NCBI GenBank assembly: GCA_963558965.1
Contig: CAUWIT010000006.1
Coordinates: forward strand, 1 to 64,000
Length of the DNA stretch: 64,000 nucleotides
Reading direction: 5' to 3'
From: Gallibacter sp963558965
GTDB lineage: Bacteria; Bacillota; Clostridia; Peptostreptococcales; Anaerovoracaceae
Under the pieces are notes generated by a model. It was given only the letters and a program-made list of their open reading frames with translations. It was not told the origin of the DNA and did not search any database. Of this stretch, positions 44,038 through 52,510 are shown one piece after another (position 1 is the stretch's first letter; every line of letters starts with the position of its first letter). A program made the position numbers and the translations under genes.

Positions 44038-45018
44038 TTACCTATAAAAATTCACTGTCCAAATAGTACCATTTTTATCAATAGTCCACATTTCAAATCC
44101 ACACATATACCATTTACTATTTTCATCTAAACATTCTTTTTCTGCTCTATTATATAATGTGTTTTTTTCTCCTTTCCAACCACTATTACCTAATCCTATA
44201 AAAATAGGATTGTCATTAGATGGTTTGCTTGGTTTTGAAGGTTTATGTGGCTTACTTGGCTTATTTGATGGTCTATTTACATTAGTTGAACTGCTTGATC
44301 CATTATTTGAACTTGGTTTATTATAGCTTGGTCTACTTGGCTTGCTATTTGAACTATTTTGTACACTTGAGCTACTATCCTTATCAACTACTTTAGATAC
44401 TACATTGCCCTTTTTATCTACTACTGTTTCAATTTTTTCATTTGAATTTGTTTTAGGTTTTGCTTTAACTATTACCTTTATTTCTTTTTCAGCCTTATTA
44501 TCACTTAAATCTGTAGCTGTTACCTTTAAAACATATTTACCAGTTTTTGACAGTTTAACTTCTTTTTCATCAAAAGCTAATTTAACTTTCTGTAAGTCTT
44601 TTGCCTTTATAAACTTTTTGTAATTGATCTTTTCACCTTTAAAAGTTTCTATCTTATCAACCTTATTAAACTTAGGCTTTGTTGTATCCTTTACTGTAAC
44701 TTTTACTGTAGCTTCATCTTCCTTATCTTTGATCACTACTTCATAATCACCTAGAGCTTCATATTTTTTGCCTTTTTCAAGCTTCGTATCTTTTGTTACT
44801 GTTACTTCTTTTAGGTATGTATCTTTATCTTTTACCTTTTCTAAGTCAAGATAATCTTCAGGATTTGTAGATACAGCTTTACCATATTCTACTTCTACTT
44901 CTTTATCTTTAAGTTTTAAATCACTTGAATTTGACTTTACAATTGCAAATGCACTGCCAGCTACTACTAAACCTGCTATAACCACACTTGCTATAATCTT
45001 GTTTTTCTTACTTACCAT
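44038..45018 (-). CDS. Surface protein with Ig-like domains and Ser/Pro-rich stalk
   Basis: This 326-aa protein has an N-terminal membrane/signal segment (IIASVVIAGLVVAGSAFAIV, about residues 7-26), then two bacterial Ig-like/Big domains (residues about 35-190, with KPKFNKVDKIETFKGE and KYVLKVTATDLSDNKA). A Ser/Pro/Asn/Lys stalk follows (about 215-275), then a small C-terminal domain with two cysteines (CLDENSKWYMCGF). It has no sortase motif; the N-terminal helix may anchor it. It is encoded directly upstream of the adhesin. Confidence 0.65.
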   Translation of the reverse strand: MVSKKNKIIASVVIAGLVVAGSAFAIVKSNSSDLKLKDKEVEVEYGKAVSTNPEDYLDLEKVKDKDTYLKEVTVTKDTKLEKGKKYEALGDYEVVIKDKEDEATVKVTVKDTTKPKFNKVDKIETFKGEKINYKKFIKAKDLQKVKLAFDEKEVKLSKTGKYVLKVTATDLSDNKAEKEIKVIVKAKPKTNSNEKIETVVDKKGNVVSKVVDKDSSSSVQNSSNSKPSRPSYNKPSSNNGSSSSTNVNRPSNKPSKPHKPSKPSKPSNDNPIFIGLGNSGWKGEKNTLYNRAEKECLDENSKWYMCGFEMWTIDKNGTIWTVNFYR

Positions 45019-45077
45019 TTTCCTCTCCCTCTCTATTTATTTATCCAATAAAGAAAAAATACTTTATCTATTATATC

Positions 45078-45104
45078 AACTTCTGCTCAATTTGAGCAGA
45101 AGTT
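45078..45104 (-). repeat. Palindromic module, copy 11 of 15
   Basis: Full palindrome with CTTTACTTTGTTAAAGT on the right, between the 62-aa gene (no tail) and ATG 45018. Confidence 0.95.
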
Positions 45105-45136
45105 CTTTACTTTGTTAAAGTGTTTTTGATTTACCC

Positions 45137-45316
45137 TTATAAAGGTTCTCCTGTCTCTATATCATATTCTCCACCTATATCAAAGAAATACTGAATCGGA
45201 CCATCTTCTATTAAGATATCAAAAGCTTTGTCTAAAGCTTCTTCTTCATCTTTAGCATTTACAAAGAAATATGTTTCATCTGGATCAACTACTTCAATTA
45301 AATATCGTTTCATCAT
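45137..45316 (-). CDS. Small unknown protein
   Basis: ATG 45316 follows AGAGGTG at good spacing, giving 59 aa (MKRYLIEVVDPDETYFFVNA). The pattern resembles small single-domain proteins with a beta-strand start and an acidic helix (AKDEEEALDKAFD). No tail and no family recognised. Confidence 0.5.
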   Translation of the reverse strand: MMKRYLIEVVDPDETYFFVNAKDEEEALDKAFDILIEDGPIQYFFDIGGEYDIETGEPL

Positions 45317-45344
45317 TTTTCTCACCTCTTACATTCATTATTAA

Positions 45345-45560
45345 TTAAAATGTAGGTCTTATATAATCTTTTGGTAATATTCCTTTTTCAATTAAATCTT
45401 TAATTATAAGATTTCTAAAATATTCTTGTTTATTACTGACTTCATCAAGATAAGATATTATCTCTTTATCATAATCTTTATGTAATCGGAATTTAAACTG
45501 TTTTATATTTTCTTTTTCCCATTTTTTTTTAGCTCTCATTTGTGCTTTACTTACTACCAT
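45345..45560 (-). CDS. Small DNA-binding protein (ribbon-helix-helix-like)
   Basis: This 71-aa basic protein has KFRLHKDYDKEIISYLDEVSN followed by KQEYFRNLIIKDLI, the strand-helix-helix spacing of Arc/CopG-type regulators. It may be a repressor of nearby genes. A four-copy conserved intergenic element lies just upstream (45605-45662). Confidence 0.6.
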   Translation of the reverse strand: MVVSKAQMRAKKKWEKENIKQFKFRLHKDYDKEIISYLDEVSNKQEYFRNLIIKDLIEKGILPKDYIRPTF

Positions 45561-45604
45561 ATTAACCTCTATCTCTAATTGAAAATCATATAATTATACT
45601 AGTA

Positions 45605-45662
45605 TATATATTATCATAGATTTTACGTATATTTAGTATAATTTTTTCACTTTGCACTTTTT
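45605..45662 (-). repeat. Conserved intergenic element, copy 3 of 4
   Basis: TTTAGTATAATTTTTTCAC then TTTGCACTTTTT, with the upstream half TATTATCATAGATTTTACG matching 47240-47301. It lies between the SSB stop and the ribbon-helix-helix gene. Confidence 0.65.
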
Positions 45663-45680
45663 TGGGGTTTAACTTATGAG

Positions 45681-46082
45681 CTAAAATGGAACATCTTCAT
45701 CTTCAAAATTTTTAAAATCATACTGTCTATTAGCTTCTAAATTAGTATCTTCATTTTTAGTTTTTACATCTTCTCCCCATTCTAAAAATTCTACCTTATT
45801 AGCTATTATCTCAGTTGTATAAACCTTATTTCCATCTTTGTTAGTATAACTTCCAGTTTGAATACTTCCTTGTATTGCTACTCTTCTTCCTTTTGAAAGA
45901 TATCTTTCACAATTCTCAGCAAGTTTTCCAAAAACCACAATACTTAGAAAATCAACTCCTTTATCTTTACCTTCTCTATTAACTGCTATTGAAAATCTTG
46001 CAATTGCCAATTGTGACTCTGTATATCTTACTTCAGGATCCTTTGTTAACCTTCCAATAAGCATTACTGTATTCATGTTCAA
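45681..46082 (-). CDS. ssb: Single-stranded DNA-binding protein
   Basis: This 133-aa protein has the SSB OB-fold (MNTVMLIGRLTKDPEVRY, ARFSIAVNREGKD, VVFGKLAENCERYLSKGRRV) and the acidic C-terminal tip EDEDVPF that binds partner proteins. Element-borne SSBs protect the transferred single strand and can dampen the SOS response in recipients. No cargo tail. Confidence 0.95.
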   Translation of the reverse strand: MNMNTVMLIGRLTKDPEVRYTESQLAIARFSIAVNREGKDKGVDFLSIVVFGKLAENCERYLSKGRRVAIQGSIQTGSYTNKDGNKVYTTEIIANKVEFLEWGEDVKTKNEDTNLEANRQYDFKNFEDEDVPF

Positions 46083-46099
46083 AATCCCTTCTTTCTACT

Positions 46100-46345
46100 T
46101 GTTTAATTTATTATATGCTATATATTCTTTTAAGTCAGCTTCTTTTTCTATTTTATTATGCTTTTTTAATTTCAAGTAATTATTACTTCTTTAGTTATTA
46201 TTAATATATTCATCTAGTTTGTCTTACCACTCTTATTTTTTTCTAATGTATTTATTTGTACGATCACGAAGTGACCAAATATCACTACCCTAATTGCGGC
46301 AAGTTAAATCTACTGCTTTAGCACCTCTATATACTTTGCGATTTT
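46100..46345 (-). pseudogene. Gene remnants between SSB and the membrane protein
   Basis: At about 46105-46150 a fragment matches part of the giant gene (the YIAYNETNKE region near 17575-17610). At about 46230-46330 the minus strand reads IYRGAKAVDLTCRN, a stop, then GSDIWSLRDRT, resembling a small conserved protein with a CRN motif seen in conjugative elements. Neither is intact. Confidence 0.4.
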
Positions 46346-46347
46346 CT

Positions 46348-46932
46348 TTATTTTGTTAAAGTATTATTGTTTTGATATAGCTCATTTGCTATTAGCTCAT
46401 CTTCGTATTTATATTTACGATAACTATTAATTATAGCAACTATCACCTTTTTTAATACCAATAAGGCTATTACTACTAAGAATATAATTACTACTAATGC
46501 CACTGCAAAACTATGTTCTAACTCATTTATAAATACAAATATAAAAGATACAATAAACACTTCTCCTATAATGCTTTTAAAAACAATTCCAACATTAGCA
46601 AATATACTTGCAGTTATCAATCTTGTAACAGTACGTTCATAATATCTAGGATCTGTCGTATCGTACTTTATTTGTTTCATTATATTTCTTATTATAGAAA
46701 GTATAAATCCTACTAAAATAACTATAATAAGTCCTATAATTACAAATTCTATACCCTTTAGCCATATTGGTGCTGGCTCATGATTAATTCTTGCATATTT
46801 GTCTATCTTATGATCTAGTAAATTTTGAATTGTTAATAATATAAATTCAAATATAAAGAATAAGACAAAATCCATTACGATTCTATTCGTAGCTGTTAAC
46901 ACTTTGCTTATTTTTTCTTTCATGATTTTCAC
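46348..46932 (-). CDS. Membrane protein of unknown function
   Basis: This 194-aa protein has about four membrane helices (FVLFFIFEFILLTIQNLL, GIEFVIIGLIIVILVGFIL, GEVFIVSFIFVFINEL, VALVVIIFLVVIALLVL). It has no recognised motif. Palindromic module 12 lies 41 bases before the ATG. It could be a surface-exclusion or regulatory protein, without direct evidence. Confidence 0.5.
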   Translation of the reverse strand: MKIMKEKISKVLTATNRIVMDFVLFFIFEFILLTIQNLLDHKIDKYARINHEPAPIWLKGIEFVIIGLIIVILVGFILSIIRNIMKQIKYDTTDPRYYERTVTRLITASIFANVGIVFKSIIGEVFIVSFIFVFINELEHSFAVALVVIIFLVVIALLVLKKVIVAIINSYRKYKYEDELIANELYQNNNTLTK

Positions 46933-46972
46933 TCCCCTTTTAATAAATATAGTTTTCTTTTTATCTTTCTCT

Positions 46973-46999
46973 AGCTTCTGCTCAATTTGAGCAGAAGTT
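46973..46999 (-). repeat. Palindromic module, copy 12 of 15
   Basis: Palindrome with AGCTTC at the left end, no tail-coding sequence nearby. It begins the 46933-47624 gap, which has no gene and holds this module, two terminators, one conserved element and module 13. Confidence 0.9.
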
Positions 47000-47115
47000 C
47001 TTTAACTAACTAAAGTATTTGTTTTTTTATTTTTCTTCTTATCTATATTATATACCTGTACCGTTATATGTCAATACAAAAAACCTATAAAAACAATATT
47101 ATTTTATTTTTCCGT

Positions 47116-47147
47116 AAAAAAAACAGCTAGATTTCTCTAACTGTTCT
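47116..47147 (-). terminator. GCAGTTAGA-type terminator
   Basis: AACAGTTAGA pairs with TCTAGCTGTT over GAAA, then T8, on the minus strand. Confidence 0.8.
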
Positions 47148-47239
47148 ATCATGGTTTATTTTTTATAAAGGCAATATATTGAGAATTTATATTAGAAATG
47201 TTTATTAATTTATTAACTATTTTGCCGCCTTTATTATCT

Positions 47240-47301
47240 ATTATATATATTATCATAGATTCTAAGTCTATTTAGTATAATTTTTTCACTTTGCACTTTT
47301 T
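47240..47301 (-). repeat. Conserved intergenic element, copy 4 of 4
   Basis: TATTATCATAGATTCTAAG, then TTTAGTATAATTTTTTCAC and TTTGCAC; matches 45605-45662. Confidence 0.65.
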
Positions 47302-47342
47302 AATCAAATTGAAATAAATTATCATACATTTATTAGAGTAAT

Positions 47343-47375
47343 AAAAAAAACACATATTTACTATGTGCTTTTTTA
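47343..47375 (-). terminator. Intrinsic terminator
   Basis: GCACATA pairs with TATGTGT over GTAAA, followed by T7, on the minus strand, in the gene-free stretch after the restriction-modification locus. Confidence 0.75.
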
Positions 47376-47523
47376 TTAACTAATTATTGTATAACAGAAA
47401 GAGAAACTTTTGTTCTTTGAAAAAAAATATACTTAATTCATACTATCATTATAACATGGAGTGATTTTTTGTCAATTAACCATTTTTAATAAAGCAATAA
47501 CAAAAATTTTGCTTCACTTATTC

Positions 47524-47550
47524 AACTTCTGCTCAAATTGAGCAGAAGTT
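47524..47550 (-). repeat. Palindromic module, copy 13 of 15, with decayed tail
   Basis: Full palindrome (centre base A). To the right (47568-47608) the minus strand reads KASTSNKENDYER, a remnant of the shared tail, outside the specificity-subunit frame that stops at 47625. Confidence 0.9.
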
Positions 47551-47624
47551 CTTTACTGTGTTAAAGTCCTATCTTTCATAGTCGTTCTCTTTATTTGATG
47601 TAGATGCTTTTAATCTATAATATT

Positions 47625-48749
47625 TTATTTATTATTTACAACTTGTTTAGTCTTTTCTATTTTGTTATCTGCATAATCAACAACATCTTTAATAACTAGT
47701 TTTTGAATTGCAGATATTAAATCATTCATTACATCATAATCTATTTTGCCATTCTTTACAGGAACCATCATTTTATCATTTTGGATTTTTTTATTACTAA
47801 TGCTATCTCCCCAACTATATTTATGAGATAAAGATTTTTTAATGCAAGTTACTAAATATAATTGATTTATTTTGTTCGCTTTATCCTCATCTTTTAAATA
47901 TAAAACTAAATTATGGCTATCATTAGAGAAAAAATCAAGTTCTTGATATGATACAGTAAATGTCTTTCCACCTATAAAAATACAATTACCTTTATCCAAT
48001 AATTCTTCTTTATAAGAAATATAACTTGAAACTGAATTGTTATCTGCACTAGCACATAAATAAGGAGTTGCTCCACTATTAGGAACTATTTCACAAGATA
48101 AAATATTTTTAGTATTCTTTATTTCAAAAACTTCTGTTACATATTTTTCTTCCCAATCTAACTCTGTAAGTCTAGATAAAGCATTTTCTTCATCTATAGT
48201 TAATTTATAATCATCTAAACCACTAGCTTGTAAATAAGCTTCTAGTTCAGCGACACGCTGAGCTTCTAGTTCAGCGACAAAAGATTCCATAAATTCAAAA
48301 TCTATTTCGTTATTTTTTGTTGGTAACTGAAATATCATTTCTTTTACTTCTTGCATTTTGGGATAAATATATGCTTCTTTATACTTATATAAAGCTTTAT
48401 TTATCGCCGTTACAATAAAGTTATATTGCTTTATAAAATCAAACATTTTAGGAATTAAAATAAATATATTTTGAGAAGAATACCATTTATTTTTTCTAAA
48501 TAAACACACAGTTTCTCCAACTTGTGACAAAGAGAATGTATTTTCTGGATTTGGTTCGTAACTTAATTTATTAATTTTACCTTGTATTCCATTATCAATA
48601 CTACTTCTACCCACAAAATCATATTCACCATTTTGAGAAAAACTTATCTTATTTTTATCAATTGATTTAGTTGTTTTTACTTCAAATAAATCACCAATTC
48701 TATATTCGCCCCACTCAACATTTTGGAGTTTATCATTGAGTGAGGCATT
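47625..48749 (-). CDS. Specificity (S) subunit/domain of the BcgI-like restriction-modification system
   Basis: The open frame codes for about 370 aa with two target-recognition repeats: VEWGEYRIGDLFEVK near the start, a long helix (FMESFVAELEAQRVAELEAY) in the middle, then FEIKNTKNILSCEIVPNSG and a second helix. This is the two-repeat plan of type I/BcgI S subunits. No ATG, GTG or TTG begins the frame before VEWGEY. Instead the frame joins the end of the upstream enzyme at a run of seven A (plus-strand T run 48752-48758) by a one-base backward shift. The S part may thus be made as a fusion or from lost or non-standard initiation. Confidence 0.75.
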   Translation of the reverse strand, partial: NASLNDKLQNVEWGEYRIGDLFEVKTTKSIDKNKISFSQNGEYDFVGRSSIDNGIQGKINKLSYEPNPENTFSLSQVGETVCLFRKNKWYSSQNIFILIPKMFDFIKQYNFIVTAINKALYKYKEAYIYPKMQEVKEMIFQLPTKNNEIDFEFMESFVAELEAQRVAELEAYLQASGLDDYKLTIDEENALSRLTELDWEEKYVTEVFEIKNTKNILSCEIVPNSGATPYLCASADNNSVSSYISYKEELLDKGNCIFIGGKTFTVSYQELDFFSNDSHNLVLYLKDEDKANKINQLYLVTCIKKSLSHKYSWGDSISNKKIQNDKMMVPVKNGKIDYDVMNDLISAIQKLVIKDVVDYADNKIEKTKQVVNNK

Positions 48750-50793
48750 TATTTTTTTGAGCTTTCGTCCTCCATATCTTCATTTCTTAGAATATTCGAT
48801 ACTTCCCATGCTAAATAATCACTGATAGTTTTTTTGAAATCATCTAACGTTGGTTTTATATCTATTGGTGCAGTTTGATTCCAATCAGCACCATTTTCCG
48901 GATCAATATTTCCTTCATAATATTCTTTTTCTGTGAAAATATTTAATTTACTCTTTCCAAAGCGAACAAGATCAACTAATTCTTCATATCTTTCTTTAGC
49001 TTTATCTGTATCTTTTAAATTATTGTTTGCTTTCTTTCTATTAGTTCTTGTATATCCATCATTTGAAAAATCAATAAATTTTACTATTTCATCTTTATTA
49101 TGTGCTTCTCCTACTCTAAATACATAAATATTTGTTTGAACACTTGATTTACCTACAAATAAATCTATTGGCATTTTTATACTTGCCAATAATGTATTAC
49201 TTTTTAATATTCTTTTATTATATCCAGTAGCTTTTCCACTTCCGGCTGAATTTTGAATTATAATCGCTGCATATCCTTTATCCATCATTGATAAAGCTTT
49301 TTCAACAAAATTCATTCCATTACCGGGTGCTGAATATGGTGGATTCAAAATAAAAGCTGTAGCTGGAAACTTTATTTTCTCATTTCTAAATCCGTAATAA
49401 CCATCAAAATCTTTTAGTGAATCTTGATTTAAAATGTTAGAACTTCCATCGCCCATTAAAATCATATTAAGGATTGCCAACATATATATATTTGATAGTA
49501 TTTCTAAACCTAACAATTGATTGGCTTTAATTTGTGCTTCTTTTATTTTTAATTCCTCAGGAGAATTAATAGTATTTCTTGCATCAATTAACATTTCATT
49601 CATTGCAGCAACCAATAACCCTGCTGAGCCAGTTGCAAAATCCCATACATAAGAATCTTTATTAACTCTTGCTAGTTTTGATAATAAAGTAGCAACGTAT
49701 GGTGGTGTTAAAACTACATCATTTAACTTGTCTTGTGAAAAACCTAGCCAATTATACATTTCATTAAACAATTTACCTGTAAAATCAGTTGTAATTCCAA
49801 TTTTATAATATATTCCTAAATCATCAACAATCTTGATGAACACTCTTTTTAATTGGCTTTCTCCATTTAGAGGTTTATTTATATTTTCCATCAATAAAGT
49901 ATTTGCTAAAGTTCTTGTTATTAGTTCTTCTTTTTCTTTTGGTATATTTTTTTCACTTAAAAAAGCTTTTATCTTTCTTAATATAATATCCCCATCTCTA
50001 TTTCCTTCCTCTAATAGAGATTTTAATTCTGATTTTTCAAGTGGTCTTACTTTTTCAGGAACACCCAAAGTAGCTATAATAGAAGCTACAACAAGATAAA
50101 CTCTATCATTTTCACCTAATCCTGTTTCATTTTTATATATATCATTATTTAAATTTTTTAGGCTTTTTGTTATTTCTTCTTCTCTTTTTTCCTTTAAATG
50201 TTCTAGTTCTTCTTCAGTTAATGATAATTCATTTACTTTTTCTATAAATTCATCAAAATTATCTTTAGAAAGAAAAGAGAAATCAGTATAATCTCCAACT
50301 TTTTGTCCATAGCCTAAATTTTCTTTAGATACATAATATACACCTATTGAGTATTGCAACTTATCTTGATCATCTTTATAACCAGTCATTCCAATAGCGA
50401 TTATATCTTCATAATTTGTATAATGAAGAAGTGCATTAGCATAGTGAACTGCTCCATTTACAGCATATGTTTTTATAGTTCTATAATCATGCTCATTTTT
50501 TGAATTTTTTATTGCAATATTTCCTGCTTTATCTAGTTTGATTAGTTTATCTTTATGACCCTTATACTCTATTAATATAGGATAAGACTTTAAATTTTTA
50601 TCCTGCACTAATAGCTTTACATCTGGGCGATTACCTCCAGTACCCCCCCTTTAGAATGATACCTATTTAATGCTTCATCTATTTCAAAATTTAGTTCTTC
50701 TTGTTCTAACTTATATTCCAAGTTATACGATTTTAACCACCCATTTGCTAAATCAGCAATATTAGGTTCAACTGATTTATTGCTCTTTGCCAT
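48749..50793 (-). pseudogene. BcgI-like restriction endonuclease/N6-methyltransferase, frameshifted at a G7 tract
   Basis: From ATG 50793 the first 48 or so codons run to a G7 run (plus-strand C run 50643-50649), where the frame is lost. Adding one G joins it to NRPDVKLLVQ and PILIEYKGHK, a PD-ExK nuclease motif. The methylase motifs follow: VWDFATGSAGLL (motif I) and FILNPPYSAPG (motif IV, NPPY). Together these make a type II BcgI/IIG-type cleavage-methylation subunit of about 680 aa, with the S domain gene right after it. A G7 run is very rare in such AT-rich DNA and is a typical phase-variation tract. As read the enzyme is off. Confidence 0.85.
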
Positions 50794-50836
50794 ACTTATT
50801 CTCCTCGTAACTTCTAACTATTTTAACTCTATTATT

Positions 50837-50863
50837 AACTTCTGCTCAATTTGAGCAGAAGTT
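50837..50863 (-). repeat. Palindromic module, copy 14 of 15
   Basis: Full palindrome between the Fic gene's tail and ATG 50793 (44 bases). Confidence 0.95.
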
Positions 50864-50881
50864 CTTTATCTTGTTAAAGTG

Positions 50882-51775
50882 CTATCTCTCAATGTCCTTT
50901 TCCTTACTAGTTGTTGCTGCTTTTTCTAGTAAACTTTTTTCTTTAAAAAGTTCTACATTAATTAAATCTTTTGATTCTAGCTTATGTTTACCATTATTTA
51001 TTAGATTATCAAAGAATCTATTTAGTGGAGTTAATTCTTCACTAATATTATTTTTTATATCTGAATAATTTGCTCTTACTAATGCATCTCTGAAATACTT
51101 AGAATGTTCTTTAAACATATCATTTGTTACTTCAATGCCTTTTTGTTCTAAATATTGAATTGTAAAAACTGCTATAGTTCTGGTATTTCCTTCATAGAAT
51201 GGGTGTATTTGCCAAACATTTGAAATAAATCTTGATATATGTTTTATCATTTTTTCAGTGCTTAAGTTATCATATGAGAAATCTTTTTCTTCTTCAAAAT
51301 CATAATATAAAGTTTCATCAAGCATTCTAAAATCAGCATATTTCACACTTTTATTATTCAAAATTGCTTCTTCTTTCATAATGTTATATTCTCTAAATTT
51401 ACCAGCATGATCAAATACATCTTGAAATAGAAATTTATGAATTGCTTTTAGTTGAATAGGTGCAAACTTAAATCCACCTATTTCTAAAAATTCTGCAATT
51501 CGAGTTGCTGAAAAGTCAGCTTCCTTATTTTCCAAATCTTTATCAGCTGTTAATTCATAATATTTATTTAAAGCCAACTCTATATCTTCGTAAGAAATTT
51601 CACCATTTATATTTTTTTGTGATAAATCTATTAAATAATTAGATGGTCTTAATTTATCTACATCTTGTAGACCTATTCCTATATTCCAATAATATTTCTT
51701 TCGCTCTTTATTACTAGTTTCAACTATTTTTTTATATCCACTATTCATAATAAAATCCTCACTTTGAAAATCCAT
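50882..51775 (-). CDS. fic: Fic-domain protein with shared cargo tail
   Basis: This 297-aa protein has the Fic catalytic motif HPFYEGNTRT (about residue 190), which transfers AMP or similar groups to target proteins. The N-terminal region (DLSQKNINGEISYEDIELAL, then NKYYE) resembles a VbhA-type inhibitory domain fused in cis. It ends SLLEKAATTSKEKDIER, the shared tail. In Bartonella the Fic toxin VbhT is moved into recipient bacteria by a conjugation T4SS using a C-terminal signal, a close parallel to the idea proposed here. Confidence 0.85.
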   Translation of the reverse strand: MDFQSEDFIMNSGYKKIVETSNKERKKYYWNIGIGLQDVDKLRPSNYLIDLSQKNINGEISYEDIELALNKYYELTADKDLENKEADFSATRIAEFLEIGGFKFAPIQLKAIHKFLFQDVFDHAGKFREYNIMKEEAILNNKSVKYADFRMLDETLYYDFEEEKDFSYDNLSTEKMIKHISRFISNVWQIHPFYEGNTRTIAVFTIQYLEQKGIEVTNDMFKEHSKYFRDALVRANYSDIKNNISEELTPLNRFFDNLINNGKHKLESKDLINVELFKEKSLLEKAATTSKEKDIER

Positions 51776-51961
51776 TATTTGCTTTACATAACTGTACCTT
51801 ATTATATCATAGCATTTTCTTTCAATCAGTAATTTGTAATATATTTTAATCTATAAAAAAATAGTCAAATTAACCTATTCAAATATACTTTAATTGTTAT
51901 AAATCAATTAAAGTATAGATTAATATTGACTATCTTGAACTTTCTAATATAAACTTCTATC

Positions 51962-52480
51962 CTATTGCTCTTCTTTTTTCTTTTTATTGGTTTTTAGACT
52001 ATCTAGCTGCTCCCATGTAAGAAAGTTATCTTCTTTTCCTATTTTCATTACAAAAGCAAAATGATTTTTTCTTCTAGTTTTAGTATTTTCAAAAATTAGA
52101 CTTACTTTATCAATAAGCTCTTTAGCCTCTACAAATGTTTTATAAATTTCTAAAAGCTTATTGTCGATAAGGCTAACATTATGACAAATGCCATATAAGA
52201 AATCATCTGAATATTCAATTTTAGATTCATCAAAAGTGTCATATTTCATACTGGCATCTATACTCTCTCCTAATCTATCATTACCTACTTCCAATAATGG
52301 ACATTCTTCACATTTAGTTCCCTTTGAAATATATTCTGTGATATTTTTACTCATTACCTTTTCATATTCATAATCATACTCTTCAAGTAATTCACAATAC
52401 CAGTCATCATTATATGAATCAAAATCTGTTGCAAAACATTCATTGCAACTTATTGGCATTTTTTTATTTATTAATAGCAT
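51962..52480 (-). CDS. Unknown protein with cysteine-rich N-terminus
   Basis: This 172-aa acidic protein begins with CNECFATDFD and a later KCEECPLLE, so four cysteines could bind zinc. The C-terminal part is a Lys-rich tail. The position, between Fic and a replisome-organiser-like gene, suggests a phage- or replication-related role, but I recognise no family. Confidence 0.5.
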   Translation of the reverse strand: MLLINKKMPISCNECFATDFDSYNDDWYCELLEEYDYEYEKVMSKNITEYISKGTKCEECPLLEVGNDRLGESIDASMKYDTFDESKIEYSDDFLYGICHNVSLIDNKLLEIYKTFVEAKELIDKVSLIFENTKTRRKNHFAFVMKIGKEDNFLTWEQLDSLKTNKKKKEEQ

Positions 52481-52510
52481 AATTTGTATTTTACCCCTTT
52501 CTCTTATACC

